Shown: positions 44,629 to 56,259, counted from the first letter of the stretch. The stretch is DNA of 64,000 bases from Singulisphaera sp. GP187 (GCF_900129635.1 NZ_FSRB01000002.1:2508727-2572726); one strand, 5' to 3'. Notes: generated from the letters alone by a model not told the origin. Numbers and translations: made by a program.

Positions 44629-46416
44629 TTATTCGCCTTGATTTCCCGCTCCAAACGGGCTTGTGATGATCAGGCCGTTCCGTTTTCCCGGGTCGAGAGT
44701 CGGACCGAATGAGTTGAGCAGGGGAAGTGGTCCGGCGATTAGCGATGGTACGGCACGGCGACCCGCGGCACGACGCCGTTCGGTGCCATCGGGATTGACC
44801 GGACCACCTGGGTTCAATCGCCCGGCCGACGCACTCCCTGCCGAGAGAGATCGTTCGACCACGTTCGGGGCCCGGCCGACCCTGAGCAATCGATGCGCCT
44901 CGGGTTCAGAAGGAGTCGCGGTTGGCAGGTTGATCACGGTCCCCATCGACGGGACGAGACTTGCCATGGCGACGTCGCAGAGTACGGTGCTTGAAGAGTT
45001 GGTTCGGGGAGTGGGCGTGGGCGTCGAGCTTGCTGGAACCGGGTATGGCGTCGGTTCAGGAGTGATCGGTAGCGCGCGTGCCATGGGTTGAGGCACAACC
45101 GTTCGCGGCCGATCAGCATACGCTGCGCGGCGCTGCGGCAGATCAGCCATGACGAGCCGAGCCCGGGCCGCCGCCAGAGCGAGTGGTTGGCCCAGCGACT
45201 CACCGAGGAACTCGTAGAGTTCGGCCCAATCATGGTCGCTCAGCGAGTCGCCTGCTTCAATGAAAATCAGGAGGTTGGCGAGCGCGTGCGTCCCGTCCAC
45301 GAGGCTCTCGGTCTGAGCCGGAAGTTCGAGCCAGTGTCCCGATTCGATCGTGTCGCGGAGCTGCCTCGCTTGTTCTTGACACTCGCGAAGCGGAGGAAAT
45401 ACTTCGTGGCGCACGAAGGTCAGCGCGAAGACCCGGTCGAGGACCGTCAGGGCTTCCCTCCTGAGCTGCTCGCGCTCGACCTGGTGGCGCTCCGCGTCGG
45501 CCAGGTCGTCGAGGATCGACGCCAGGTCCTGGAGGGTGCCGAGCGTGATCGCGGGCGGGTTGGGAACGCGTAACGACTCGATACGCTCCACCGCCTCGCC
45601 CTGGAGCGTGTCGAACCGTTTGCGACAATCCCACAAATCCAGGACGCATCCCCGAGGTGGTGGCGCTCCAACGGAGCTCATCAATCGCGCGGCCGACGCG
45701 AGCGTTTCGCCGAGCCTCTGGAATTGGCTCGAGAGCACCACGAGGTCGTCCGAAAGATCGCGACCGATGGGCTGACCGTTCGATGGGGCGGCCCGGGCGA
45801 GGAATGGCCGGATCAGCGCTTGGGCTCCAGCCCAGTCTCCTCGATGGCGCAGAATGCGAACCAACTCTTTCCGACCCTGGACCGACTCGGGATGATCCGG
45901 TCCGAGCGCGTCGTAGCGGATCGCAAGCGCTTCACGGAGGCAGCGTTCGGCATCATCAAGTGCATCACGCCGCCAGAGCATGCCGGCAAGACAGGTCAAG
46001 CTGACCGCGTAATCGGGGTGGGACCGTCCCAGGACCGCCCCCCGAATCCCCAGCGACCTTCGGAACAGGCCTTCGGCTGCAACCCGGTCGCCCTGGAGGA
46101 ATCGAAGCTCGGCGAGCATGCTCAAGCCGAGGGCGAAGTCGGCATGTTGCTGGCCGACGACCTGGTTCTGCAAGTCCAGGAGCTGACGAACCTTCTGCTC
46201 CGCGCCGCCGTATTGTCCCAGGGTGAAGAGTCGCTCGGCCTCGTTCTGAAGCCACTGGGCAAACTCTTCGTACGAATCCTCATGCGGGGCGGCCGGATCG
46301 CGGGGTGGTCCAGCCGCCAACTCAGCGTCCTGGCCGACGGGAGCCACGGGGAGTTCCCCATCGGTTGAATCACCGCGGCGTGCCGTTCCATTGGATTCGG
46401 TCGAAAACGCGATCAT
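44629..46416 (-). CDS. TPR-repeat protein with Pro/Ser/Thr-rich C-terminus
   Basis: This protein of about 595 residues has tetratricopeptide repeats between about residues 50 and 210, visible as repeated units such as GDRVAAEGLFRRSLGIRGAV and DDAERCLREALAIRYDALGP, the kinesin-light-chain type. The middle is helical and unassigned; the last 170 residues are rich in Pro, Thr and Ser. There is no signal peptide or membrane segment, so it is probably a cytoplasmic scaffold. I chose the ATG at 46416; a TTG three codons earlier is possible. It is divergent from the large membrane-protein gene. Confidence 0.75.
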   Translation of the reverse strand: MIAFSTESNGTARRGDSTDGELPVAPVGQDAELAAGPPRDPAAPHEDSYEEFAQWLQNEAERLFTLGQYGGAEQKVRQLLDLQNQVVGQQHADFALGLSMLAELRFLQGDRVAAEGLFRRSLGIRGAVLGRSHPDYAVSLTCLAGMLWRRDALDDAERCLREALAIRYDALGPDHPESVQGRKELVRILRHRGDWAGAQALIRPFLARAAPSNGQPIGRDLSDDLVVLSSQFQRLGETLASAARLMSSVGAPPPRGCVLDLWDCRKRFDTLQGEAVERIESLRVPNPPAITLGTLQDLASILDDLADAERHQVEREQLRREALTVLDRVFALTFVRHEVFPPLRECQEQARQLRDTIESGHWLELPAQTESLVDGTHALANLLIFIEAGDSLSDHDWAELYEFLGESLGQPLALAAARARLVMADLPQRRAAYADRPRTVVPQPMARALPITPEPTPYPVPASSTPTPTPRTNSSSTVLCDVAMASLVPSMGTVINLPTATPSEPEAHRLLRVGRAPNVVERSLSAGSASAGRLNPGGPVNPDGTERRRAAGRRAVPSLIAGPLPLLNSFGPTLDPGKRNGLIITSPFGAGNQGE

Positions 46417-46753
46417 AGCCGACAATGACCCTGGTCCGCTTCGTGTCGAAACCTACCCTACGTCTTATCGGCGTTGCGGCGGTCGCGAACCCGGAAATTC
46501 CAAAGAAGATGAATTTCCGGCACCACTCTATTTTGGGGCGCATTTGGCGACCCACAAGGAATTTAGCGAATCAGACCACTGGCCAACCTGCGAGACCACG
46601 AGGGATGATCGTGTTCGTCAACTCGCTCAAGGGTCGTCCACGAAGCATTTCGGAGCTGACGCCTCGCCAGCGAACGGGACGGGGCAGGTTTGGCCATGCG
46701 GGTTCAAGCAACTCGAACAGACGTTCTTGGCTGATGAGACCGGGGCGGATACG
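46417..46753. other. Divergent promoter region
   Basis: These 337 bases separate the divergent TPR and large membrane-protein genes. The rightward frame stays open through it to 46391, but the translated residues are Gly/Ser/Cys-mixed and unlike the rest of the protein, so I treat it as non-coding. No clear promoter boxes were found. Confidence 0.4.
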
Positions 46754-49700
46754 ATGCGTCTGTTCCGCAGTCGCGAGGAGATCCGCAAGCCGATGATGGA
46801 CGCCGGTGGTGATTGCTCGATCGATGTCACTGAACTCGAACGGATTCTCCGTGCCACCGATCCCGGGGCCTTCCTCGTCCCCCCACGGATCCTCCGCCGA
46901 GTCATCAAGAGCGACCTCGGACTGGCGCGAGTCGGGGTTCATGTCCCTCCTCGACGCCTCTACGTGTCCACTGGCAACTCACTCCGAGGGGTCGTTTCCG
47001 GGGAGGAGCTCGGGATCGATAAGTCGGGGGTCGGATGGCCGTCCGTTGCTATCCTGCTCGAGCGACCGACGACGGAAGACCTGGCGCTCTCGAGTCGCGC
47101 GGCGATTCTGGAGGACTACTGGCGTCTGCTGTTTCATGCCCGCGTTCAGGTCGGCATGGAGTGCTCGCTCGCTCGCGAGCGCACGTTCGACAACGCCATT
47201 CGAAAACGCATCGAACGGATTGGAACGATCGAATTCGAGGAGGTTCGCTCGATCCTCCGTCAGGAGGGTCTCCTCCTGGCTCTGTCCGACGATCGGTCGG
47301 TCCTGATCGCGTTCGGCGCTTACTTCCTGGAGCTGCAACGCTTCGCCCCCGGCCTCTTGGCACACACATTTCCCGCGATCGAAGATCCGACATCGGTCGA
47401 GACTCTGCTCGCCGAGCTTGTCGATGTCGAGGCGGTCTATCAAGCCACGCGGCTGGAAGGCGCCGTCGATCCGGTGATCGAGACGATCCCGGGTTCGAGC
47501 GATGAGGAGGGCGATGACAACGGTGAGTTCGAGCCCGAGCCACGCGACGATTGGCCGATTGAAACCGCCACGGGAGTCTCTCGGCGCCTGATCGATCGGG
47601 CCGATGCGATTGCCGCGCAGGGAAACCTCGTTCGCGCGGCGATCCTCCGCACCGAAGCGGCGCGACGCACCACCCCGGAACTCGCCGAGTCGATCCGATC
47701 GGGGGCTCGAAGTGAGCTCGACCACCTGATTCGCCGGCTCCAGCGCGCCCTGGCCTTCGACGAGTCCGAGGCCGAGCGCTGGCGACGCGCCTTGCCCTCA
47801 CTCCTCGATCGGTCAGCCCGAGGGTTCTGGACCCCCGAGGCGCGCCTGCTTTACGACCTTCAAAAAGTCTGCGTCGACCACGAACGCGAGGTCTACGCCA
47901 CCGACCTTGTGGGGTGGATCGCCTCGTGGGGTCGCCGTCCGATTCGCCGCGTTCAGCCCTACCTCCGCGAAGTCATGATCGCCAACCACCTGAGGAGTGC
48001 CTCGAAACGGCTCGCCTCAACCCGGCTGCGTGGCGAGGATCGGACCCGGATGGCGGCGCTGCTGCACGCGTCCGTCAATCGTTCCGAAGTGGTCCTGCGA
48101 GATCGGCTCCGCGGTCCGATCGACGCCACGCTGACCCGGACGGGGTTCAAGCCGAGGAACCTGCCCGAACGCGTCGCCTACCGCAAGTTGGTCGAGGAGT
48201 TGCTCGACCGGATCGCCAGCCGAGGTTTCCTCTCGCTCGGTGACCTCCGCGATGCCTGCTCGCGCGGCAACCTCAAAATGCCCGACCTCTCCGGCCCTCG
48301 CGAATTCCTTGAGGGCGACCGCTTGCTCAGGGCCGACGAGGCGCTCTCGAAATCGCTCGACGGCGTGTACCGCCAGGGAGAAGTCTATCTTCGATGGCTC
48401 CAACGATTCAGCTCGTTGGCATTCGCGACCTCCATCGGCCGATTTCTCACTTCGTACGTCGCGATGCCGTACGGAGGAGCGTTTCTCATTCTCGAAGGGC
48501 TCCAGCATATCATCGGCCCCCTCGTTCATTTATTGGGGGGCGGACATATTCACATTATGAATATTCCGTCACTGCTGATTCTGGGAACCGTGGCGCTTGG
48601 CGTGCTCGATTTTCCCAATTTCCGCCAGGGATTCTTGTTGGCCATTCGGGTCGTTGGCCGTGGTCTTCGAATGGTCTTCTTTGATTCGCTCGCCTGGGTC
48701 CTCCGACAGCCGCTGCTCCGCTTCCTCTTCGTCGGCCGGTTCGCTTCTCTAGTTTGGCGATTTCTGCTCAAACCAGCGATAGTCACGGCACCTGTCTGGG
48801 TCCTGGCGAAGCCGATGGGCCTGGGGCAGCAAGCGGTCGCCCTACTTTCCGCGACCGTCTTCGTCACCTCAATTCTCGTGATCAATTCACGGCTTGGCCG
48901 AGACTTCGAGGAGATTGTCGCGGACGAAGTGGTCCGGACTTGGAAGCAACTCTATCGCGACATCGTTCCGGGAATTTACCGGATCATCGTCCGCACCTTC
49001 GACACGGTTCTCGAGACGGTTGACCGCTTTCTTTACGCCGTCGACGAATGGCTCCGGTTCCGATCCGGCCAGACCAAGTTCATGCTCGCCTCGAAAGCGC
49101 TGCTGGGGGCCGGCTGGTTTTTTGTCGCCTACTTGGTCCGAATCTATGTCAATTTGCTTATCGAGCCTCAAGTCAATCCGATCAAGCATTTCCCGGTCGT
49201 CACCGTCTCACACAAGATTATTTTGCCGCTCTCACTGACGTTGACAAGAATTCTTGCCGCGCCCCTCATGCCCCTAGGCAAGGTGGTGGCAAACTTCATC
49301 GCCGGGACGACCGTGGTCTTGTTGCCGGGGGTATTCGGATTCCTGGTCTGGGAGCTCAAGGAGAATTGGCGACTCTATCGCGCCAATCGCCGCGAGACGC
49401 TCGGGCCGATAGCGGTCGGCAGTCATGGCGAGACCATCGGCCGACTGCTCCGCCCTGGCTTCCACTCGGGAACGATCCCGAAGTTGTTCACGAAGCTCCG
49501 CAAGGGGGAGAGGCGCTGGCTTCGCGAGGGCCGGGAGAAGGGAGTCATCAAACAGATCGAGGCGCTCCACCACGTCGAGGAAGCCCTCCGCCAGTTCATC
49601 GAACGTGAGTTCCTGGCCTTGCTTCGCGAGAGTCGGACGCTTGGCTCGATGGAGATCGAGGTTTCCGCACTGAGGCTGGCGACCAATCGCATCTCGTTTG

Positions 49701-50137
49701 AGCTCTCGTCACGCGAGGAGAGTACCGACGTGATCCGGATTGAATTCGTTGAACAGGCGGGTAACCTGATCGCGGAAGTCGCCGAGCCGGGCTGGCTCTC
49801 TGACCTTTCCGACGTGCGCCGACAAACGCTGACGACCGCGATCGTCGGCTTGTATAAACTGAGTGGAATTGATCGGATCCGCGTACAATCCAGCGACCAA
49901 ACCGCCCGGAACGCGCCCCCGAACGAACGAGCCGGCGCTCAGTCCGTCCTTATCCCCTTCCAGCGAATCACCGTCTCCTGGAAAACCTGGGTCGAAGCCT
50001 GGGAAAAGAAACTGTCGTCAACCTCCCTCGACCCGAACTTCACCGAAGGCCTTGGCATTCTGCCGCCGACAACCCAAGCTGGGAAGCGTCCCTCCCGCTC
50101 CCCCTCCCGACGAACCGAGAACGAACACCACGGCTAA
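46754..50137 (+). CDS. Large membrane protein of unknown family
   Basis: This protein of about 1127 residues matches nothing I know. Residues 1-550 are soluble, rich in Arg and Glu, with an acidic stretch SSDEEGDDNGEFEPEPRDD near residue 245. From about 550 to 870 come several membrane segments (for example GGAFLILEGLQHIIGPLVHL, IPSLLILGTVALGVL, PGVFGFLVWEL). The last 250 residues are soluble again. The ATG at 46754 is my choice because the sequence becomes protein-like there; its ribosome-binding site is weak, so the true start may differ. A scaffold or transport role at the membrane cannot be confirmed. Confidence 0.7.
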   Translation: MRLFRSREEIRKPMMDAGGDCSIDVTELERILRATDPGAFLVPPRILRRVIKSDLGLARVGVHVPPRRLYVSTGNSLRGVVSGEELGIDKSGVGWPSVAILLERPTTEDLALSSRAAILEDYWRLLFHARVQVGMECSLARERTFDNAIRKRIERIGTIEFEEVRSILRQEGLLLALSDDRSVLIAFGAYFLELQRFAPGLLAHTFPAIEDPTSVETLLAELVDVEAVYQATRLEGAVDPVIETIPGSSDEEGDDNGEFEPEPRDDWPIETATGVSRRLIDRADAIAAQGNLVRAAILRTEAARRTTPELAESIRSGARSELDHLIRRLQRALAFDESEAERWRRALPSLLDRSARGFWTPEARLLYDLQKVCVDHEREVYATDLVGWIASWGRRPIRRVQPYLREVMIANHLRSASKRLASTRLRGEDRTRMAALLHASVNRSEVVLRDRLRGPIDATLTRTGFKPRNLPERVAYRKLVEELLDRIASRGFLSLGDLRDACSRGNLKMPDLSGPREFLEGDRLLRADEALSKSLDGVYRQGEVYLRWLQRFSSLAFATSIGRFLTSYVAMPYGGAFLILEGLQHIIGPLVHLLGGGHIHIMNIPSLLILGTVALGVLDFPNFRQGFLLAIRVVGRGLRMVFFDSLAWVLRQPLLRFLFVGRFASLVWRFLLKPAIVTAPVWVLAKPMGLGQQAVALLSATVFVTSILVINSRLGRDFEEIVADEVVRTWKQLYRDIVPGIYRIIVRTFDTVLETVDRFLYAVDEWLRFRSGQTKFMLASKALLGAGWFFVAYLVRIYVNLLIEPQVNPIKHFPVVTVSHKIILPLSLTLTRILAAPLMPLGKVVANFIAGTTVVLLPGVFGFLVWELKENWRLYRANRRETLGPIAVGSHGETIGRLLRPGFHSGTIPKLFTKLRKGERRWLREGREKGVIKQIEALHHVEEALRQFIEREFLALLRESRTLGSMEIEVSALRLATNRISFELSSREESTDVIRIEFVEQAGNLIAEVAEPGWLSDLSDVRRQTLTTAIVGLYKLSGIDRIRVQSSDQTARNAPPNERAGAQSVLIPFQRITVSWKTWVEAWEKKLSSTSLDPNFTEGLGILPPTTQAGKRPSRSPSRRTENEHHG

Positions 50138-50438
50138 CTCCCGAATCACAATGCCGGCGTTGGGATGCCGGCCTTCGTAGGGTGGGCACGACCCACCAAT
50201 AAATTAACGATTATTAATATAATAGTTTGACGAAATCGTCCCGCCCTCTTTGGGGAAACAAGTGGTCCCTTGAATCATTTGCAACCCCCAAGGCATCCAC
50301 CCTGCCAAAGCTCGTGATCCTGGTTTGGGCGACTTGTGGGGTGATCGTATCTGACAAGGTTGTGCCAATGGACCGCGATCCTTGATAGAATGTGGGACAT
50401 AACGGCGAACGGCTCACAGTCGCGAGGAATCAGGCACA
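50138..50438. other. Gap upstream of the DUF1549/DUF1553 gene
   Basis: This 301-base gap contains the second GTAGGGTGGGCAC repeat at 50177, then an AT-rich patch TTAACGATTATTAATATAAT (50206-50225). I see no clear promoter or gene. Confidence 0.45.
50177..50196. repeat. Interspersed repeat, copy 2 (GTAGGGTGGGCACGACCCAC)
   Basis: It differs at one base from the copy at 9378-9397. The change makes the arms GTGGG/CCCAC of the hairpin slightly different but keeps pairing. Confidence 0.7.
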
Positions 50439-53400
50439 ATGACTGGCCACCGGTTGCGCGGGACGTGGTTGATTTTGCTCGGGTTGCTGAGTTCAAGTCG
50501 GGTGATCCTGGCTGATCCAGCCAAACCTCCCGAGACCGGCGCAAAGGCCCCGGTCGATTTCGACCGTCAAATCCGCCCGATCCTTTCGGATACCTGCTTC
50601 AAATGCCACGGGCCCGACGCGGCCGAGCGCCAGGCCGACCTGAGGCTTGACCTCCGCGATGCCGCTTTACTGCCGGCCGAATCGGGTAAGCCCGCGATCG
50701 TCCCCGGCCAGCCTGAAGAAAGCAGCCTGGTCAAGCGGGTCTTTTCGACGCGTAAGAGTTTCATGATGCCACCGCCCGAGAGCAACCGAACGCTCACGGC
50801 CGAACAGCGGTCCCTCTTGCGTGATTGGATCGCCGAAGGGGCGAAATACCAGACCCACTGGTCGTTGACCGCGCCCGTTCGTTCTCCCCTACCGGTCGTG
50901 AACGATCGCGCTTGGCCGCGAAACGCGATCGATCACTTTATCCTCGCGAAACTGGAGTCGGAAAAACTTCGCCCCTCGTCTCAAGCCGACCGGACGACCT
51001 TGATCCGCCGGCTGACTCTCGACTTGACCGGCCTCCCCCCGACCCCGCGCGAGGTCGACGCCTTCCTGGCCGACCGCCACGCAGATGCCTACGAGCGACT
51101 CGTGGATCGGTTGCTGAACTCGGGCCGCTACGGCGAGCGCATGGCGCTTGATTGGCTCGATGCATCACGCTATGCCGATACGCACGGCTATCATATCGAC
51201 AGTGGTCGAGACATGACGCTCTGGCGAGACTGGATCATCGACGCCTACAACCGCAACCTCCCCTTCGACCGCTTCACGGTGGAACAGCTTGCCGGTGACT
51301 TACTCCCGAATCCGTCGCTCTCCCAGCAAGTGGCCAGCGGATTTAATCGCAATCACATGATCAATTTCGAGGGGGGAGCGATCCCCGAGGAGTATCAAAC
51401 CGCCTACGTCATCGACCGGGTGAACACGACGGGGACGGTCTGGCTCGGCCTCACCATCGGCTGCGCTCAGTGCCACGACCACAAGTTTGATCCGTTGACG
51501 CAGAAAGAATACTACCAGCTCTACGCCTTCTTCAATAACCTGCCTGAAAACGGGCTCGACGGCCGCAAAGGGAACGCGGAGCCGATGATTCCCGTCCCAA
51601 GTCGCGCCCAAACCGCCGCACTTGCCGACCAGGTTTCGGCCATTGGGAACCTCGAGCGGCGAATCAACGAGCCGATGGCGACTGTCGACGATCAACAGGC
51701 GCAGTGGGAACGTTCGCTAAGGCAACCGCTCGCGCCCGAATGGGTGGTCCTCAACCCCGACGCGATGACCACGAGAGCGGGCACCACGCTTGAGGCCCTC
51801 GAGGATCGGTCGATCGTGGCTCGAGGCGCCAACCCGGACAGCGACGCCTACACGCTCTCCGGCCCCGCTCCTCGGCAGCCGATCACGGCGATCCGGCTTG
51901 AAACGCTTCCCGACGCTTCCCTGGCAGGCAATGGTCCGGGACGCTCGATCAATGGGAATGTTGTGCTCACGGAGGTGCGCTTCGACGCGGGAGCGCCGCT
52001 GAAAATCAAGTCGGTGTATGCCGACTACAGTCAGGAAGAACATCCGGCGCGTCTCGCGATCGATGGCCGCAAGTCGACCGGCTGGTCCCTCTTCCCCGAG
52101 GTGGGCAAACCGCACTTCCTGATCTTCGTGCTCGATCAGCCACTCGTCGCCAAGGAAGGGACGAGGTTGTCGACCACACTCGAGTTCGACTCCCCCTGGG
52201 AGCGCCACCAACTCGGCAAATTTCGGCTCTCCGTCACCTCGGCGGAATGGGCCCCCGAGTGGCAAAAGCTCCCTGAGAAGCTCGCCCGGATCATTGCAAT
52301 CCCCGACGAACAGCGCACTCCGGCGGATGCGAGTGCGCTCCGAACCTATTATCGGTCCAATGTTTCGGACGTATGCAGGCCCTTGAATCAGCAACTCACG
52401 GCACTCAAGAAGGCACACGCCGACCTCGAGAAGTCGATTCCGACGACGATGGTCATGCGTGAGATGAGCAAGCCAAGGGATACCTACTTGCTCGAGCGTG
52501 GCCAGTACGACAAGCACGGGGAGAAGGTCGTGGCTGGGACTCCGGCCAGCTTGCCGCCACTTCCGAACGATGGTCCGGCCACGCGACTCGACCTCGCCCG
52601 CTGGCTCGTCGATCCGTCGCACCCGCTGACCGCGCGGGTGACGGTCAACCGACTCTGGCAGACGATCTTCGGGACCGGCCTGGTGGAAACCTCTGACGAC
52701 TTCGGCTCGCAAGGGGCACTTCCGAGTCACCCTGAGTTGCTCGATTGGCTGGCCGTCGAATTCCGCGAAGGGTGGGACGTGAAGGCGATGATCCGCTTGT
52801 TCGTCACCTCGGCGACCTATCAGCAGTCGTCTTTCAGTTCCCCTGAGGTCATTGCGCGTGACCCTGGCAATCGCCTGCTGGCTCGGGGAGTCCGGCACCG
52901 ACTCCAGGCCGAGTTCATCCGGGACCAGGCGTTGGCGGTGAGCGGCTTACTCGACCACCGAGTCGGCGGAAAAAGCGTTTCCCCCTATCAGCCCGCGGGG
53001 CTCTGGGAAGAGCTGGCCTCCCGCCTCGACGGCGAGAACTGGACCGCGCAGACTTACGAGCAGAGCCGCGGCCGCGACCTCTATCGCCGAACGATGTATA
53101 CCTTCTGGAAGCGGACCTCGCCACCGCCGACCCTCGTCACCTTCGATGCCCCCGATCGCGAGACCTGCACGGTCCGGCGCTCCCGTACCAACACGCCGCT
53201 CCAGGCTCTCGTCCTGATGAACGACCCCACTTATGTCGAGGCCTCGCGAAAGCTCGCCGAACGAATGATCCTCGAAGGCGGCTCGACCCCCGAATCGCGA
53301 ATCAATTTCGCGTTTCGCCTGGCCACCGCCCGACGCCCGACCGCCGCCGAGCTTGAGGTGCTCAGCGAACTGTTCGAGGCCCAACGATCCGCGTTTCGTC

Positions 53401-53540
53401 ACGACGTCGAGGCCGCCTTGAAACTGCTCGGCGTCGGCGAGTCGCGCCGAAATGGCGACCTTGATGTCCCGGAACTGGCCGCCTGGTCGATGGTCGCCAG
53501 CGCAATCTTGAATCTCGATGAGACCGTCACGAAGGGCTAA
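50439..53540 (+). CDS. Planctomycete cytochrome c/DUF1549/DUF1553 protein
   Basis: This 1033-residue secreted protein has a signal peptide, then the planctomycete-type heme motif [19 protein letters not shown] (CxxCH, near residue 50). DUF1549 follows (about 150-400) with a second CxxCH in [11 protein letters not shown], and DUF1553 makes up the C-terminal part (about 700-960) including [19 protein letters not shown] and [13 protein letters not shown]. This architecture is very common in Planctomycetota and is thought to act with DUF1501 proteins at the cell surface, perhaps in polysaccharide oxidation or breakdown; the reaction is not known. The DUF1501 gene starts one base after its stop. 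Confidence 0.95.
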   Translation: MTGHRLRGTWLILLGLLSSSRVILADPAKPPETGAKAPVDFDRQIRPILSDTCFKCHGPDAAERQADLRLDLRDAALLPAESGKPAIVPGQPEESSLVKRVFSTRKSFMMPPPESNRTLTAEQRSLLRDWIAEGAKYQTHWSLTAPVRSPLPVVNDRAWPRNAIDHFILAKLESEKLRPSSQADRTTLIRRLTLDLTGLPPTPREVDAFLADRHADAYERLVDRLLNSGRYGERMALDWLDASRYADTHGYHIDSGRDMTLWRDWIIDAYNRNLPFDRFTVEQLAGDLLPNPSLSQQVASGFNRNHMINFEGGAIPEEYQTAYVIDRVNTTGTVWLGLTIGCAQCHDHKFDPLTQKEYYQLYAFFNNLPENGLDGRKGNAEPMIPVPSRAQTAALADQVSAIGNLERRINEPMATVDDQQAQWERSLRQPLAPEWVVLNPDAMTTRAGTTLEALEDRSIVARGANPDSDAYTLSGPAPRQPITAIRLETLPDASLAGNGPGRSINGNVVLTEVRFDAGAPLKIKSVYADYSQEEHPARLAIDGRKSTGWSLFPEVGKPHFLIFVLDQPLVAKEGTRLSTTLEFDSPWERHQLGKFRLSVTSAEWAPEWQKLPEKLARIIAIPDEQRTPADASALRTYYRSNVSDVCRPLNQQLTALKKAHADLEKSIPTTMVMREMSKPRDTYLLERGQYDKHGEKVVAGTPASLPPLPNDGPATRLDLARWLVDPSHPLTARVTVNRLWQTIFGTGLVETSDDFGSQGALPSHPELLDWLAVEFREGWDVKAMIRLFVTSATYQQSSFSSPEVIARDPGNRLLARGVRHRLQAEFIRDQALAVSGLLDHRVGGKSVSPYQPAGLWEELASRLDGENWTAQTYEQSRGRDLYRRTMYTFWKRTSPPPTLVTFDAPDRETCTVRRSRTNTPLQALVLMNDPTYVEASRKLAERMILEGGSTPESRINFAFRLATARRPTAAELEVLSELFEAQRSAFRHDVEAALKLLGVGESRRNGDLDVPELAAWSMVASAILNLDETVTKG

Positions 53541-53541
53541 C

Positions 53542-54972
53542 ATGATGGACCCGCACGTCGAGCAACAGATGCTGCAGACTCGTCGCCAGTTCTTTGGCCG
53601 GACCGCGTCGGGACTGGGCGCGACGGCCTTGGCTTCGCTCTTGAACCCGGGGCTGTTGTCGGCATCGACCCACTTCGCGCCCAAAGCGAAGCATGTCATC
53701 TATCTCTTTATGTCAGGTGGCCCTTCGCATATCGATTTGTTCGACCACAAGCCGAAGCTCGAAGCGCAACACGGCAAGGAGCTGCCCGGGTCGATCCGGA
53801 TGGGTCAGCGGATCACGGGAATGACGTCCGGCCAGAAGTCGTTCCCTTGCGTGGCCCCGATGTTCAAGTTCGCCCAGCATGGTCAGGCGGGCACCTGGGT
53901 CAGCGAACTCCTGCCGCACACCGCGACCGTCGTCGATGATATCGCGGTCATCAAGACGCTGAACACCGAGGCGATCAACCACGACCCCGCGACCACTTAC
54001 ATCCAGACCGGGCACCAGCAGCCGGGCCGGCCGAGCCTGGGGGCCTGGCTCGACTACGGTCTGGGCGGCGAGAATGACAACCTTCCCACATTCATTGTCT
54101 TGATCTCGCAAGGGAGCGGCAACAAAACGGATCAGCCGATCTTCTCGCGACTCTGGGGAAGCGGTTTCCTGCCCACCCAACATCAAGGGGTCCGGTTCCG
54201 CTCGGGGGACGACCCGGTCCTCTACCTCTCGAATCCGCCCGGTGTCGACCCGCAAACCCGTCGGAGAATGCTCGACGGCGTCGGCCGGCTCAACCGGATG
54301 GCGGCCGACTCGTTCGGTGACCCGGAGATCAATACCCGGATCGCCCAGTACGAGATGGCATACCGGATGCAGACCTCGGTACCCGACTTGACCGACCTGT
54401 CGGGCGAACCCAAGTCGACCATCGCCATGTACGGCATCGACGACAAGGGGGTGGACGGAGGTTTCGCGCGGAACTGCCTGCTTGCCCGGCGGATGGTCGA
54501 ACGTGGCGTCCGCTTCGTGCAACTCATGCACCGCGGCTGGGACCAGCATAACAACTTACCGAACCAGATCCGCGGTCAGTGCAAGGACGTCGACCAGCCC
54601 GCGGCAGCCTTGATCAAAGATCTCAAGATGCGCGGCCTACTCGACGAAACCCTGGTCATCTGGGGAGGTGAGTTCGGCCGGACCGTGTACAGCCAAGGGG
54701 CTCTGACCAAGGATAATTACGGCCGCGACCACCACGGACGCTGCTTCACCATGTGGATGGCCGGCGGCGGGATCAAGCCTGGGATCTCTTACGGCGAGAC
54801 CGACGACTTTTGCTACAACATCGTCCAGGACCCCGTCCACATCCACGACTTCAATGCCACAATCCTCCACTGCCTGGGGATCGATCACACCAAGCTGACC
54901 TTTAAATTCCAGGGGCGAGACTTCCGACTCACCGACGTGCACGGCAACGTCGTGAAAGGCCTTCTCGCCTGA
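53542..54972 (+). CDS. DUF1501 protein with Tat signal
   Basis: This 476-residue protein opens with a twin-arginine signal ([20 protein letters not shown]) and contains typical DUF1501/sulfatase-like blocks: [50 protein letters not shown], and [13 protein letters not shown] with [17 protein letters not shown]. The Asp and His residues could bind metal as in alkaline-phosphatase-fold enzymes. It is exported through Tat and probably works with the preceding cytochrome/DUF1549 protein. GAAGGG lies before the ATG at 53542. The same pair is repeated many times in planctomycete genomes. Confidence 0.94.
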   Translation: MMDPHVEQQMLQTRRQFFGRTASGLGATALASLLNPGLLSASTHFAPKAKHVIYLFMSGGPSHIDLFDHKPKLEAQHGKELPGSIRMGQRITGMTSGQKSFPCVAPMFKFAQHGQAGTWVSELLPHTATVVDDIAVIKTLNTEAINHDPATTYIQTGHQQPGRPSLGAWLDYGLGGENDNLPTFIVLISQGSGNKTDQPIFSRLWGSGFLPTQHQGVRFRSGDDPVLYLSNPPGVDPQTRRRMLDGVGRLNRMAADSFGDPEINTRIAQYEMAYRMQTSVPDLTDLSGEPKSTIAMYGIDDKGVDGGFARNCLLARRMVERGVRFVQLMHRGWDQHNNLPNQIRGQCKDVDQPAAALIKDLKMRGLLDETLVIWGGEFGRTVYSQGALTKDNYGRDHHGRCFTMWMAGGGIKPGISYGETDDFCYNIVQDPVHIHDFNATILHCLGIDHTKLTFKFQGRDFRLTDVHGNVVKGLLA

Positions 54973-55048
54973 GGACTGCCGTCGCAAAGGACGACCGTTC
55001 ATAGACAGGGAGGAAGGTCGCTCGTACATGCCGTAATCCATGCCAACA

Positions 55049-56152
55049 TCACGGCTGTTTATCCTTGGGCTTCGTGGACGCGAGCCAACGGGTGAACCAG
55101 TCGAGCGCTGCCTGGTGTTGGTCGGGAGTGACCGCGTGGGCCACCCCTTCGGCCACAAGGATTCGCAGGTGGTCGGAGGCTCCCTCGGCTTGATACGCCG
55201 CCTCGGCCGCGGAGAAGGCGAGCCTGGCGCCACCGATTGGACAGTTCGGATCGCGGTCCCCGTTCAGAATCAACAAGGGCCGTCCCGCGAAGAGTCGGAG
55301 CATGCTCGGGCAGTCGAAGTCGGAGAGGATGCCGGGGATGACCTTGTTCCAGAGGGCGCGACAGACCCGTGCGTTGACGTCGGCTTCCCCCAGGTCCTTC
55401 GCCGCGGCCTGATGGGCGGCGCCGATCGACCGCGCTCGTCCTTGCCACTGCTCGTTTTGAAGGCTCCACCGAAAGCTCTGCACGGCGATCGCCGGTACCG
55501 CCACGGCCACTCGCTCGTCGACCGCTGCGGCGAGCCAGGTCTCGATCCCTCCCATGCTGATCCCGATCATGCCAAATCGCTTCGCGTCCACGTCCGCTCG
55601 GGTTTCGAGGTAGTCGAGGGTCCGCCAAACGTCCCAGCAAGTGTCATAGTAAAACGGATGCTCCTGCGGCGCGCCGGGCTTCGACCTCCAAGCCCGGGTA
55701 ATCGCCTTGTTGTAGGCGTCGGCCCCCACCGACCCCCCTGCCCGCTCACCGTGGTAACGTGCATCAATCGCGACGCCGATGATCCCACGTTCCGCGAGCT
55801 CGACCAGCCACGACTTCATCTTCTCCTTGTCGCCGCCGGTCCCGTGCAGCACGATCACGGCCGGTAACGGCTCCTTGGACGCCGGGGGGCGAACGACCAA
55901 GACGGGCACGCGCTCCACCTGGCCATCGGCCCGATTCTCGGAGGCGAAACTGAGCCGTTCCGTCGTGAATCCGTCCGGACTGGTTTCCGACCGCTCAACC
56001 TTGAGGTCGAGCGGAACCTTCGGCCGGTCGAGCATCGTTAAAAACGCTTTCCTGACCTCTGACGGAGACCTCAACGGCTTCGACTTGGTCTCGGCCGGCG
56101 CGACCTGGGCCAAGATCACCAGGGCGAGTGCATAACTGGAGTGAGTGAGCAT
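55049..56152 (-). CDS. Secreted alpha/beta hydrolase (dienelactone-hydrolase-like)
   Basis: This 367-residue protein has a signal peptide to about residue 20, an oxyanion region VIVLHGTGGDKEK, the nucleophile elbow IGISMGG with Ser199, an Asp in LILNGDRDPNCP and a His in EGVAHAVTP. This resembles secreted acetyl-xylan-esterase or dienelactone-hydrolase-like proteins. A carbohydrate ester is a reasonable substrate but not proven. It converges with the DUF1501 gene, with 76 bases between the stops. The next leftward hydrolase gene lies 107 bases upstream. Confidence 0.85.
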   Translation of the reverse strand: MLTHSSYALALVILAQVAPAETKSKPLRSPSEVRKAFLTMLDRPKVPLDLKVERSETSPDGFTTERLSFASENRADGQVERVPVLVVRPPASKEPLPAVIVLHGTGGDKEKMKSWLVELAERGIIGVAIDARYHGERAGGSVGADAYNKAITRAWRSKPGAPQEHPFYYDTCWDVWRTLDYLETRADVDAKRFGMIGISMGGIETWLAAAVDERVAVAVPAIAVQSFRWSLQNEQWQGRARSIGAAHQAAAKDLGEADVNARVCRALWNKVIPGILSDFDCPSMLRLFAGRPLLILNGDRDPNCPIGGARLAFSAAEAAYQAEGASDHLRILVAEGVAHAVTPDQHQAALDWFTRWLASTKPKDKQP

Positions 56153-56259
56153 GGAGGCCTCAAAATCATAGGGCTGGGGTCAGGTCCGCGGAACGCGGGA
56201 TCTGACCCCGAACCAAGTTCAACGCATCAAGTTTTCCGTGGCTCATTGCCCAATCATCG

